The notes below the pieces were generated by a model. It was not told the DNA's origin and ran no database searches. It saw nothing but the letters and a program-made list of their open reading frames with translations. Shown in pieces: positions 35,854 to 49,000 of a DNA stretch of 64,000 nt. Where the stretch lies: NCBI GenBank assembly GCA_050084515.1, contig CM114271.1, positions 61,690,001 through 61,754,000 of the forward strand, in the 5' to 3' direction. Source of the DNA: Blasia pusilla. Its lineage: Eukaryota > Marchantiophyta > Marchantiopsida > Blasiales. Position numbers and translations under genes: made by a program. Numbering within the stretch: position 1 is the first letter of the stretch; the number at the start of each line of letters is the position of its first letter.

Positions 35854-37450
35854 ACTTGGGTTATACGATAAAGTCATATAGAATCCGTATTCAATAGATA
35901 AAGGTGGAGGCTATCTCGTGTATTCTATGCCCTACATGTGTGAGTCGAACCTTTGAATTTATGGGATTGAAAAATATCTACGGACGGTACATGAAGAGAT
36001 TCAACACAATTGGAAAGCCTCACATCTTTTTGACAAAGGTAGATCATGAATGGCAATGAGAGGGATGAGTAGGAGAGAGCTTCGTGATCCGTAATTTCTT
36101 GTTTCTTCCTTCTCCCACCTCCACTCTCTCCCCCCTTATTGCCCTGCTCGCCATTGGCCTACCTTCCACCGTGAACTATAAATGTGGCCCTACCTTTTAC
36201 AATCCATGTCCATGGACATCTCCAAACTTGTCTATCCATGTCCATCCTAGGGATGGACTTGTTCGTTTTTGTGTAACTATGATAGCAATGTTCATGCAAC
36301 ATGATGGTAAGGATAGAGAGTTTGAGTTGACTTATTTGAGTTGCTCAAACAATGTTATAAAGGCAAAGTACAACTCTTTTGAGGATGAGTGCTTAATTAC
36401 AATGTGTGTTGTTGTACATTTTAGATGTTAATTATTGATTAACCCCTTTACTCTCATTAATTATCACCAAGAATCAATGAATTAAGTAATGCAATGAGAC
36501 ATATGGATGACTCATTTATTTCTTTTGTAGTGAAAATTTTTGTACACTTACACGTGACTTTTCATAATCTCCTCAAAACATGTACTCACCATTTCCTTTG
36601 GAATCATCAACTCCTCCTATATCTCCGTCGTCACTACTTTTTATAAAAAAATGCAACCCTATGTATTACAACTCATAGAAAGATTTTCGTTGATACGGCC
36701 AGTTGGAGTAGTTAGTGGCCACTTCTCTCGTCATTCATTCACATTTGATCAATCACTTGCGTTCACGTCCGATTTGTTCCAAATTGTTAATCGCGTTCCT
36801 CATGAATTTTTTTTCGTGCCCTTTACCTATGCACTTCCTACCCTCTTCTTTTGGACCATGTTACCTTTCCTGTCGCCTGTTAAAGTTTGTTCTATGATAA
36901 AAATTCAGTTTGCATCCAAAAAGCTGAACGTAAGATGTTAATGTTAATGGAAAGTACGCTCATACCCAAAGTTACATGCCGCAACTCGGCCTATGGTAGC
37001 ATGACAATGGGAAGAGTAGACCAAAAGGTTAGATATGAAGGTAGGGTCCCCTCGCCAAGTCACCCACGGTCGACAACACACGGAGGGGTACCGTAGCTAC
37101 TTTGGCGAATGGTATGTTTCCACGTACTCCTCCGGTCAGCCGAAACGGAGGAAGAGCAGGCACGTACGTTACGCAGAGCTGTCCGTATCTGGTTCAGCGT
37201 CCTTACGAATAGGAGCATGACACGCACTCTGGTTGGAGCGAGAGCGAACTGGCCGACAGGAACCAGCAGCGCGGAGCCGATCACCAGTGCGGAGCGTTCG
37301 TTCGTTCATGGGCAGCGACGCGAGCCAGATAGGACAGACGGAGAGCGATCGCGAGCTAGCGTAGTGGTGATTAGGCAGGCACTCGGCAGCAAGAGAAAGC
37401 TTCCGCAGAGTGCTGAGCGAAAGCCATTCCGCTTCCGAGCAGGGACGGGA
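35854..37450. other. No gene recognised
   Basis: AT-rich up to about 36900 and then GC-rich. Open frames here (for example 36084-36431 and 37109-37474) have no recognisable domain and overlapping frames on both strands. Confidence 0.4.
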
Positions 37451-37780
37451 CGAAGGGGCGACGACGATGCGTGATGAACGACGCCATAGTCTCGGAGACA
37501 CAGCGGTAAGGTGAGAGCTGAGTGGGAGAGAGGAGAGACAGAGGAGGGGGGTGGATGTGTGTGCCATTGTTTGTGAGATGAAGTGAAGCTGGACGGGGGA
37601 CAGAAGTACTGCACAACGAAGGGGCGACGACGATGGGTGATGAACGACGCCAGTCTCGGAGACGGAGTGGTAAGGTGAGAGCTGAGAGAGAGAGAGAGAG
37701 AGGAGAGGGGGGTGGATGTGTCATTGTTTGTGAGTTGAAGTGAAGCTGGACGGGGGACAGAAATACTGCAGAATTACAAT
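37451..37780 (+). repeat. 166-bp tandem duplication
   Basis: 'cgaaggggcgacgacgatg' at 37451 recurs at 37617. The following 'gtgatgaacgacgcca', 'gtctcggagac', 'ggtaaggtgagagctgag', 'gtggatgtgt' and 'gtgaagctggacgggggaca' are all repeated in order. The copies differ by small indels and GA-run length. Confidence 0.92.
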
Positions 37781-38501
37781 TTACAACGCTTTATTCAGGA
37801 AATAGGACGACATCATTTAGGGGGAGCCGTACAACCCGTACATGAAATCTTGGCATAAAGACAGTGTGAGAGTCTGGTCTGCCTATGGCACGGCGCTAGC
37901 TGCTTGCGAGCAGGGAGCGAGCATCGTGACATAAAGATAGTAGATCAGTTGTGAGATGCTTACGGCAGGGCCTAGCCACACATCTGTCGAGAGAAGTATG
38001 ATCACGGATGGGCTCCTGTCCATGGGCTAAAGACAGGATCATTTCCCCATGCAGTGTGTCCTCAGAGAGTACTTCCAAACCCTCATATGCAATACGAACC
38101 AGGCAAATCAAATCAGGCAATCCGATCCAGATTACTACGACCATGATGAGACCAGCGACGAATGAAACGCAACAACTAACTACCTTACTACTTCGGTTGC
38201 GGATCATGATCCTCACACAATTGACGATGAGGCCAAATCGAATTGCCATTGAATACCAGGAAAAGCTTCTGATAGTGGGTGGTGCGTGGCCTTCCGAGAA
38301 AAAGCGGACGTCATGACATCCATCACTGAGGCGTGTACGATGAGCTGACTGACAGCTGCGGCTTGTCGAGTGAGTTTGGCAAAGGAGCACTTCTGCATCC
38401 TATAGGCCCTACAACGGTTTTGACCCTCCGGCTTTCAGGCCGAAACGCTGTCCCACGCTTCGAATTCAAACACACCGGTCTGCCAAGAGCCCCCGGCACT
38501 A

Positions 38502-38600
38502 CGTATGATGGGTGGCTAGAATCCACGTCCAGGACGTATGATGGGGTGCTAGAATCCACGTCCAGGACGTATGGTGGGGTGCTAGAATCCACGTCCAGGG
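38502..38600 (+). repeat. 33-bp minisatellite, three copies
   Basis: Unit 'acgtatgatggggtgctaga' + 'atccacgtccagg', three tandem copies with few changes. As 33 is a multiple of three it is open in several frames on both strands, which inflates apparent coding potential (38333-38839). No gene is claimed. Confidence 0.95.
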
Positions 38601-39501
38601 GTCTCGTGGACCCCGACACGATCTCGAGAGCAATTAGTCACTTGCGCAACCAGTGCGCCATAAGTGTTTCCGAGTTTCGATCCGGTGGGCGAACCCGGCT
38701 TTCGTTGATCTCTTCTTCGTGTCCCTCTCTCTTCCGTCTCAAGCCTAGTATGACATGCACATCGCTCCATTCACCAGGCAAACGGGAATGCGAGACTGGG
38801 AAGAAAGGATTTACACACATGTGGTTTCAGAGGCAGTGACGCGGTAGCATCTACAGAGCACGACGAGGACGACATCATGAATGAATGCAGCATGGGTGGG
38901 CGAAACGCAGATCCGGATCCGGAAGAGAAATCGCGGAGAGCGGGAGAGAGGAGGTGAGGCGATACAACGAACGAAGAGTCACCATAGAGAATGAGCGAAA
39001 GAGAGGAAAATCTCTCTTCAGCAGCCACACAAATTAATCCAAATGAAGAACCCAGGCCCTCGGTAGGTTTTACCTCGTTCCTGGAACTTGGGATCAGCTA
39101 ACCTAAACCTAATCATTCACGAGCTCACTAAATGTATTCACACAAATGTACTGCTGCTGCTGCCCAGAATAATATAGAGACTCTTGAAATCCAAGCTAAT
39201 TGACAGAAATGTCAAGAAAATGGGTTTGGCCACTCTAAACAGCCAATGGTGATGTATTCAATTCACAAACCTAAGAGAGGTTGACAGTGCCACAAAGGAA
39301 AGCCTGGCTTATTCGTTTCTCAATCTAAAGAACATCATAGCAGTAAGCTACAAGGATCCCCCTCCCAAGATACTGGTACATATAGTACAAAAGGAAACCC
39401 CGCTCTCCTGACACAGGCAAATGGTCATGCACAACCCTATGACGTCGCAAGCCAAAACACCTGAACAAATCACACAGCCTCATTCACAACAGCACTTCAC
39501 T
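38601..39501. other. 3' flank of the trihelix gene
   Basis: Probably includes the 3' UTR of the minus-strand gene to the right. No other gene seen. Confidence 0.4.
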
Positions 39502-42500
39502 TCATTCGGAACTCGACGGTGCAGCGAGGGCGAAATCGGGATCGGAATCGCCGGCTGCCAGTTTGTGCACCAGAGCCATGAGAGCGACGTCCCTCGAGGA
39601 GGAGCGGGCTCGCTCCTGAGCGAAGCGGTAATCCTCCTCCTGCCGCCTCTCATGCTCTCTCAACTCTCGCTCTTGCTCCCTCCTCTCAAAGTCCTCCTCA
39701 AGCCGTTGTTGCTGCTGCTGCTGCTGTTCAAGCAGACTTTTCACCAACCCTTCGAGCCTCACCGACTTGTCAATCCCTGAAAAAGTTTCGCCATCACCAC
39801 GCAGCCCGTCAAAGTTCAGCGCGAGGGAAGGAGAATGGTTGCCATTACTATCACTAGTCAGATCTTGCTGCTTCTTTACCTTCTTCGAGCCTCGATCTCC
39901 GCTACTCCCATTGTCTGGGCTAGAGAAGAAATGCGTCGCGCCGCCATTGCTCGTGGATGCTCCAGCCGGACCCTCTCCGGAGGGCATCATTGCCAGGATG
40001 TTTTCGGCATCACCACCACCTCCTTGCCCGTGGCCGCTGTCCTCTCTTTGGCTGGGATGGTCTAACAACTCGTCGGAGTTCTCATCCAGCTTGTTAAGCT
40101 TACTACTAGGGTTGCCCAGCACGCCCTTGCGGTATAGCATGTCTAATTGGTGGAAATATGGACAGGTTTTCGCGTTATCAGGGCGCTTCTTATTGGTCTC
40201 CTTAGTCTTTCTAAAGTATTTATTGATGTTCTCCCACTTCTCTTTGCATCTTTTGGCGTTCCTGTTATATCCCAAGCACGCCATTCCCGTCGAGATTTCT
40301 TCCCATAGAGGTCCTTTGGGTCCGGCTTCTTGGAATCTCGGTTCCATCTGGCTGCGCAGCCGAATCAGGGCGTGCACCTCCGGTTTGGGCCAGCGCTTGC
40401 TGTTGGGATCGAACGACTCTTTCTCCTGGTGCTCGTCGTGGTGCGGCTCGGCCACCACGACGGTTAAGGGAGGAGGGGGAGCAATCTGGGGGAGTTGGAG
40501 GGTTTGGCCCGTGACCTTCTGGAGGAAGGCGACGAGAGCGGCGTCGCGAGTGGCAGCGAGAGCGTGTTCCTGAGCCCTGAGCTCGTGCTCGCGCGTCATC
40601 CGAGCCATTTCCTGTCGTTTCCAAGCTTCCTCCCTGACCAACCTGTCCTGCTCTCGCCGTTCTATGGCATCCAAAAACTTGCGCTGCATGGCTTCTTGCT
40701 TTTCCATTAACTTCTTCACCAAACTTTCGAAATACAGTGTTTTGGAACTGCCGAGTTTGCCATCCTTGCGCTTCCTCTTCTTGCTCTTATCTTGCTCATC
40801 GTTATCTCCCGGATCATCGTAGTCATCCTCGGAATCCGATGACAATTGTACTCCACTGCTGTTTTCAGCCGGCCGTTGCGAAGATAAATTGCCTTCTGCT
40901 CCTCCACCAATCGCTCCTCCGCTCCCGCCTGTTAACATGAGAGTTCCCCCGTCTGCTTGCTGACTGTGGTTATTCCCACCGCCACCACCATAAAGAGCTT
41001 CTAATTGGCTGAAAAAACGATAGCTCTTGCCATCTTGCCTCCCAGCCCTACCATCCTTCGTCTTCTTGTAATACTTGTGCACGTTCTCGAATTTCTCCTT
41101 GCATTTCTTCGAGCTCCTGTTGTACCCCAGCTCCGCTAGCTTCCTGCAAACCAAATGTGAGAACTGCTTTGCTTAGCAGTGGTAACACACCAAGACCGCA
41201 AGCGTGGCGACAAAGCAATCCAAATCCCAGACAAAACGAAACACTTAAACCATCAAGATTCTGCTGCGGCAGTGGAGAAGTTCTCTGTCTGGCCCACTCA
41301 CGCACACGTCTTCCCGTGCACATTCTTGTAAACCTACGATGATCGTCCGGATCCACGAGTGTAGGGCATTGAATTTCGTCGGAATAACCCAACAGACGTA
41401 ACTCAGTCCCTCTATCCCTAAGTGGAGGTGGATCTGTTCAGCACGAGGACGTCAAATTGCCACCCAATAGGACGGGAATAGGGCAATAACCGCTAAGAGA
41501 ACGGTACAGCCTACGACATTAAGAATTCTCTCGACGTGTTTCTTTACCTTCCTACACACGATTCTCTGGACACATGATCTCAGGAAAGAGCCTGAGCGGC
41601 ACATTCAGGATGCCACCAGGAGCAGTGAAGCACACATTCCAGCTTTCCGCACTTTGAAAATGCGCGTGTGCGTCGACAGGTAGTATGCCCTGGAGATTGA
41701 TCTTACACGAGAATGCAGACAGTTTTATTCGTAAAACCCTCTACAGACATGAAGACTTAAATGTGGGCAATCAACTGCTCCGATGGGCCAACCTTCCTCC
41801 TGAGATGGGAGCGCGAAAATGGCCTCGACCACGCAATCGACGGCCCGGAAGAGGATGGATAGGGAAGGGTGATCTTAAAAGGTGTAGCTTTCAAGTGGCA
41901 TTGTTTTCGAAATTCTTAGCACCATCTCCGGTAACTCTTGAACCCTCGCCCTCCAGTTTCACCCTTAACAAACATGTAGTAACCTATCGGAACGAGGATT
42001 TGACGGCATATCGACTGGAACCAAATATAACCGATGGATGAAGGGTCGAAGCGCACAAGGTTTCTTGATTCACAAACTGATTGAAATGAGGTCATGAGAA
42101 GCTGGCCAGCAATACCGCGTTGATAGCCCACGGATATCGTCGTTGACTATGGCTCCTCTAATCTGTAGGAAAATTTCAAATAGCTCCGCCGGCTGCAGGA
42201 GGTCGTGGTAATTCTGAAAGCATGTACTGGACTAGCCAAGAATGGCAGGAACGGGCAGAACTATTCAAGAACACGATACTCCTGGTGCTATAGACAGGGG
42301 AACATAAGGAGGCTCCCAACCTTTTGGCTTCTTCTATCGCCTAGGTACTCATGTGTGCAAACCCTGACGGGAGTTGAAGATGTGCATAATTCCTTCCACA
42401 AAACACCACCTCAACCAAGAACACACGGGTAGAATTCGCTGTGAGATCAATTACCGGGAAACATCTTCCCAGAGCGGTCCCTTGAGGCCGGAGTCCCTGA

Positions 42501-42718
42501 AATTAGCATCCATTTCGGACCGAATCTTTATCAAAGCTAGAGTCTCTTGCCTCGGCCACCGGTTCCCTCCTGTACCCCTCCCTTCCTCCTCTCCTCCATC
42601 GTCGTCCCCTAACGATTCCCGTTGTTTATAACTGGTTGGAGAGGGGCGACTCGCGACTGGAGAAGGAGCTTCCGGTGAGTCGGGTCCCAAACCGAGTTGC
42701 TGCGCCATCTGCTGCTGT

Positions 42719-42756
<38 letters not shown>

Positions 42757-43053
42757 CTGTTGTTGCTGCTGATGCTGTTGATGCTGGGCATGCTGCTGGT
42801 GTGGATGTTGGGGATGCTGCTGCTGCTGGGGATGTTGTGCATGCTGGGAATGCTGAGGGAGCTGCGGGTGGTGATGTTGTTGGTGTTGCTGATGGTGGTG
42901 ATGCTGTTGATGGTGCTGCAAATGGTGCCCGTGCCCGTGCCCGTGGCCCGCAGAGGGCGAGAGAGAGATATCATGAGAGATGGTGAACATGTGCGGAGGG
43001 GGAGGCCTTTGCACGACAAAGTCCGGCACCCCATACGGCCCACCCGCCTGCAT
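39502..43053 (-). CDS. GT-2-like trihelix transcription factor
   Basis: GT-2-type nuclear factors bind GT-element promoters with two Myb-like trihelix domains. Two exons: 43053-42455 and 41143-39502, joined CG|G inside the first DNA-binding domain; 746 residues. Order: N-terminus rich in His and Gln with a glutamine run (about residues 95-125), then trihelix 1 (about 165-252, RWPRQETLALIKIRSEMD ... YNRSSKKCKEKFENVHKYY). An acidic/basic linker and a long Glu/Arg coiled coil (KLMEKQEAMQRKFLDAIERR) lead to trihelix 2 (about 450-540, RWPKPEVHALIRLRSQME ... YNRNAKRCKEKWENINKYF). A second coiled coil starts LVKSLLEQQQQQQQ. Conserved Trp/Leu core and the basic CKEK helix are intact in both domains. 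ATG 43053 is the first Met in frame; upstream codons lack an ATG. It resembles the GTL1/DF1/GT-2 clade; the ortholog is not resolved. Confidence 0.92.
42700..42790 (-). repeat. CAG/CAA repeat encoding poly-Gln
   Basis: On the minus strand an almost unbroken CAG/CAA run encodes 20 or more glutamines in the trihelix N-terminus, preceded by His/Gln-rich codons. Mixed CAG and CAA interruptions stabilise such tracts. The antisense reading gives a false poly-Leu protein. Confidence 0.93.
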
Positions 43054-46000
43054 CTTCTCCACTCTATGCGAAGCCCTTTCTTCTATCAACCACCCTCAGA
43101 GAATTCGAACTCGTCTGAAAGGAAGGATTCCCATTTTCTCGATGGCCAAACGGCGATAACTTACGGAAGCATGGTCTGCGACACAAGCCTCCAGGAAGAA
43201 GCTGCGCTGCGCGCTGCACGAGATGGCTAATGGCGACCGATGAAAGCCAAGAAACAACGCAAAGACGACAGGTACAGACTCGGCGTAAGAGGTGGACTCG
43301 CGAGTGCGCGAATCAATCCTCAGGCATCCTCGGAGGAGGGGACTACTCAGAGCAGCACGCGAGGGATGGCAGAAAAACCATCAATGGGCCCGATGAGAAG
43401 CGAGCAAGGAGACGTGACGAGAGGAAATTGGTCCGTCTTTGCGTAGCCGCAAAGATTCTTCTTCGCGATGGATGCCAGCAGTCGTGAACGAAGCACCCAC
43501 AGAAGTAGGAAAGAAGAGGCAGAAGAAGAAGAAGAAGAATGAGAGCGCCGCGGTGCGTAGGGAAGAGAATGAGTGCAGTGCAGTGCGGAAACACACAGTG
43601 AGAGGGGAACGGATGCAAGAGAGACGGTGCGGGATGGGATGAGGCGGGATGGGATGGGGAAGCAGTCCGCAGAAGCAGGAATCACTCGCTCGCTAACTCA
43701 GTCACTGCCCTCGCCTCGCCTCTCACTCACTCACTCTCACTCACTCACTCCCTCACTCGCGCAGTCACGCACTCGTCAGTAGGGAACGGAAATTTACGAA
43801 CAGGCCTCCCTGCGAGAGAAAGGATTGACCGATGGAACGGGAGCAGGCAGGCCTGTAGGCAGAAGGAAAGAGGCGAAGCGTGGGAGGAGACGCGGAAGGA
43901 GGAGGAACTGGAAGCGGCTTAGGATAATAATTCTGGTCAAAGAAAGACAAAGAAGTTCTCCGGGGAAGCAAAACGGAATGCTCGCTGGTGGCAGTGCTCG
44001 GCTGGCTGGCTGGCTGGTTGCCTGCCTGCCTGCCTGCCTGGGAGATCGGGAGATCTGAGACCGTGGAGAGTCGAGAAAAAGGAATAAAAACAAGAGAGCG
44101 CAAGAGCGCAAGAGCGAGGGTCGGTCAAAGCGGGAGAACAGTGCTCGAGTGTGCGCCATGAGGTGTGTGTGTGAGTGCACCGCACCACCACCACCAGCGC
44201 AGGCTGCATGCACGGCATACATGGACGGATACATACATACTACTGTACACGAACAGACAGACAGACAGACAGACAGACGACTCCCTCACTGAGAGTGGGT
44301 ACTCCTGCGATCGGATGACGACCGGGGGACGAGAATAGCGGCAGCCGAGATGATGAGATCGAGCGATGAAGGAGCGAGCGAAGGTGAAAAGGCGAGACAA
44401 AGATCGGACGACCCCCGAGACCGCCTGCGGGCGAACGGGGCTGGACGGAGACGGGGATGGTTAGCTGTACGTCCCCGGGGGCGTAAGGCCGCCCGGGCCG
44501 CAACGCGCGGGCCGGGAGCCCGGCGGAAAGAAGGCTTCGCGCGGGCGGGGGAAGAAAAAGACAGGAGCGGGAAAGGCGGGCGGGCGGTGCCAAGACGGTG
44601 GGGCCCGGATCGATGGGGGCCCCGGTAGAAAAGGTAAGTCGCAGGGGGAATGAGTGACTTCGCGGGGGGGCTTCGTCGCCGTTACGCGCCGTTGTTACGC
44701 GCACGGGTAGCTCGTACGATCCAAGATTCCGTGGCAGCCCCGCACGTCTGCTCCTCTCTTCGCGGGGTCCAGGCCATGGGGGGGGAGGGGGGGGGCGACA
44801 AGAGAAGAGCGAGGAGCCGTGAATCGGTGGCCTCTACTCCGTCCGTTCTCCTCGCACGCGTCTCCGTCCGTCCGTCCATCCGTCCGGCTGCAGTAACAAA
44901 CAAGCAAAGTTACTGGATGTGCAGTAGTGGTGGACCACAGGTGCGAGCGGGACACGTGGGGCGAAGCAGCTCCGACTCTGTCCGCATCTATATGACCTTC
45001 GCTCGCCTTGACGACGACTTTTTCTCTTCCTTAAACACGCGCCCTCCCTCCCTCCGTTAATTAATCGCACTCAATCTGTTAATCTGCGATCGCTCATCGC
45101 CACTTACCGCATTTTCAAGAAAACCAATCCCATCCTTCTCTCTCGCCAACGCCGTCGTAGCTTTAGCGCGCGCTCCTCGATGCTCTCGCTAACTCGCCCC
45201 TCCAAGTTAGCGGGACGACCATCCGTTGACGAAAGTCCGTCGCATGCTGCCATCCATGAACGACAGGTACGCCCCCCACGTCCGAGTGCCACTTACTGTA
45301 CACCCCAGTACAGCTTCTACGACGAAGCTCGACCAAAGGCGACGCTTTTCGTGCGTCCATCCATTGCATGCATAGATGGCGCCCCATTTTTCGACTCTTC
45401 CTGTGTGGGCCTTCCGGTTCCCCAAATCCGCGCCAAGTCCGAAATACACATTAATATACAACTTTTGGATGAAGCATGAGGCGGAGTAGTTAAAAGTAAA
45501 ATAAAATAAAATGAAATGAAACGAGATGACGAGAACAAGAAGGAAAAGCAGCCAGGGTGGACTTCCGCATGCTGACTCGTTTTCCGCGGCACGGAAATTT
45601 AGGGTAGGACGCGACGGGCAGGACTCGCTCCTTGTTCCCCGTCTCGTGCGATCTGCTGGCTATCTAGATATCCATCTATTATCTACGATCGTCGAGTCTC
45701 CTGCTCTCCAACTAATCGCCCACGAGACCATCCGTCCGCCGATCCGACCTCCAAGTGGCGGGGTACCGTGTCGATCAGGAATTGGAGTCCTGATCCGGTT
45801 CTCATTTTTACTCGGAAAGGGCGCCTTTGGCGTAAGGTGATGATGATGATGATTTGGAGTACTGCAACTCTTCCTCGAACCTGTCAACTCTTCGTACCGA
45901 CCGTGGCATGCCATAGCGTGACATGGGGACGGGATTTGGGTTGCGGGGAGGGGAGGGGAGGGGGAAGGGAAAAGAAAAGAAAAGAAACGAACGCCACCGC

Positions 46001-49000
46001 ATAACGAACGACGAGCGACCAGACTCACTTTCCTTGTTCCTCTTTGGACAAATGCAAAGTACGTGGGGTTTTGTTTCGGATCTGCTTCAAATGGTCGATC
46101 CTTTGTTTCGTCTATTTATTTATCAATGGGTTTGTTGGTTGGGTTAGTCTGCCTAGTTGAGCTCTTGAAGCTCCTAAGACAGCCCGATAGGAGGAGGAGT
46201 CGCTTCAAGATTTGACTTGTTCCATAAATAAAAGCATGTCGAAAAGTTTTGGGAATCAAACTCGTCGTTGATTTCCTTTTGTTGTTGGTGGCGGTGTGTG
46301 TTGTCGTGTGGGGTCTCATATTTCATGCAGCCACTCTGGCGCATGTGTCCCAAGTTGCAAAATCGACCAGCGAGCTCGTGCTCCTTTGGGTCTGCCTCGA
46401 GTGCAAAAACTTAGTCAAGTACTATGTTCTAAACTAGGCTGGAATCTTTAAAGCGTGGTAATAAATAAAAAGATGGACGACGACCTCGTGAGGATAAGAT
46501 AGATCCGCCAAAAAGGAGCTCCTTTTGGAAGACCACCACCAGCTCATAACCTCGAGCTTCTCTCGAATCATAGTCCGCCCCTCCATCCGTCCATCCGTCC
46601 ATCCATCTATCCATCCAGACGAATCGAATGGAACGGAAAGCATCTCGAAGCTGCCCATCAGTTTTCATCCATATGTGACTAGTCACAAGTGAGTATCTAG
46701 CAGGAAGCATATACATACATACGATGATGACGCATGATGATTAGCTCAGTTACGGTCGACTAGAGAGAGAGCATCTCTCTCGATGATAGTGAAGACATGA
46801 TTTATTTTCTCCATCCCCAGACCCATAATAATTGTATGTGTGTGTGTGGTTGCGCAGCAGAACTTGTGGCATGTGGTGGTCTGGTGAAGACCATAGACTC
46901 TCGAGTGGGGACGTAAGGAGAATTGTACTAATCTTCATATCCACTCTTGCTAGCCGGCCGTGATCGTTTCATGTCCAATTCATTCTTGGAGGAGGAGGGA
47001 GGAATATAATCTTGCATGGGGGTGCCTACGTTTCCTAGGCTTAGTGAGCATTACTTTCATGTCCAATTCATTTTTATTTTTTTCAGGAGGAGGGAGGGAG
47101 GGAGGAAAAGAGGCATGCTCTTGGGGTGCCTTGGGCTTTCTCGGTTTAGCTAGCATTAATGAGAGATGGTTGATGTTCATTTTAATTTTAGAGATCCCTC
47201 GCATGTTCTTGCCAAGTTGCAATCTTAATTGCGACCCATTTTTCGAATCTGCTGCATTGATTATTGCGAGGGACTTTTGCTCGATTTTTTTCCTTCTCTT
47301 TTAAGTGGTTTTAACCATGGTAAGTATCGGGAAAAGAGATGGAAGAAGGGAAATGAATATATATATATATTCAACGAGAGATGTTCTAAGAGGGATCTTG
47401 AAGTGTTGTTGTATGGGTGTCCCTAATTCGAGGATTCTAAGATAAGTATGACGACATGTTGAGGTGTATCTTTTCGAATTCCCCCTCTTTTAGTTTAGTG
47501 ATATGATGATGTTCATCTTCATGTAGACGACGCGAAATTCTATATTTTCTTTCCATAAAATTCTACAAAATCCTCTGTTCTCATAATATATTGATTGCCG
47601 CATGACCTTCATTTCAACAGGTATCGTCTATGCGTCTCCCCGTCCTCCTCGGAACCTCCTTTGAGAAAAGGGTTTAGGGTCAAGAGTCTTAAGACATGAT
47701 CACGGAAAGAAAATAATTGTACTGATGGAGGGGGTTTTTTTTTTTCATTCAGGTTATACCAATTTTGGAATTTTTTTTTAATTTATCCAAAAGTTTAAAT
47801 GGTTGCGAGTTCTCGTCATAATTCCCTAGAAAGAAGACAAAATTGGAGATTGGGCTTTTTTTAATTTTCAATATTTTTATGAAATTGCATCCGTATTTTT
47901 CGACTTATTCGTAATATGAGACATGTTTTCGATTTTTTTGGATTTTACACGAGCATCTTAGTAATTACTAACACTGTATTAATGGGGGACATTATGGATG
48001 GGACCCTCGATGTTCGTCCAAGTAGATGTCTCACAAAATGAGTAAATGAAATAAATCATTTTTCTTAATTTGATTTTCGAAGTCCAACTATTATTCCGTG
48101 CACAAAGTGAGTGCTAGAACCGATTTCCAAGGGGAAAAAAAAAACCCACTAATTTATTTTGGTCACTAGAAAGTTGAGTTGTCTCAAAATCCACTCTCAA
48201 AATTCCTCGGTCACTTCGACACATAAAAACAAAGAAGGCCGATTCTTGTCGCCCGAGGTATTTTGAAACCTCTCGAACAGTAGTGATTATTCTTATTCTT
48301 ATTATTATTACCGTTGCATGAGTGCTTCCACATGTAGCAAGCAAACGAGGTAATGATGAAGTTCTCTCGGACACGGAGAATTCCTGCGCTTTCTCGCTTT
48401 CTCTCGCGTTCGTTCCCCCGTCCCTGCCTTTTCCCAGAGGAGAAGGCTGACATGCATGTGACATCACATATCCAGAAAGGAAGGAAGGAAGGAAGGAAGG
48501 AACACCAACAAACACCGGTTGCTGCGAAGAATGTCTACACATCCTCCGCGCTATTCCATATTCCCCCATCCGAAGCAAACGTGTACTCTTCTTTCCGCTC
48601 GCTCTACTCCTCCCCTCGGGCAATCGCAACTCGGAGCGCTCGGGTGCGTACATGTGGACTCCCTCATTCTGTGAGCGAGTGACGAGTGATGGCTCACTGG
48701 TCGCTTTCCGCATTCACTACGCGCGGCAATCTTCATGGGATGGCGAGATTCCTGTGAGCGCCCGCGCACCCTTCTTCCTCCCCCTGCGTTCGCTAGCGGT
48801 GCCGGTCTTTGTTTTCGCTCTGCGGTCCGGCCCGGCCCGGTGGGACTCGACCGGGCCGGTGCCGGCATACAGGGTAGTAGGGTACAACGAGGCAAGGCAC
48901 CCACGTTCACTACTCCGTCCAGTCGGGCTAAAGCGCTCGGGGGCTTCAGCAGCACGCGTCGGGTTATATACATCGGTTCATCCGTTGGTCCGGCGGACCT

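Noticed and set aside
38600-38720. tRNA-derived SINE head on the minus strand
   Set aside because: An A-box-like TGGCGCACTGGTTG is present, but the expected B box is poor and there is no tail or second copy in the window.
38333-38839. 168-codon frame with three 11-residue repeats
   Set aside because: The repeat is a 33-bp minisatellite, open in several frames on both strands; no family resemblance.
39767-40573. 268-codon plus-strand frame over the trihelix exon
   Set aside because: Antisense shadow of the minus-strand exon encoding the second trihelix and coiled coil.
42697-43230. 177-codon plus-strand frame rich in leucine
   Set aside because: It is the antisense of the trihelix poly-Gln/His tract; the minus strand has the conserved domains and splice sites.
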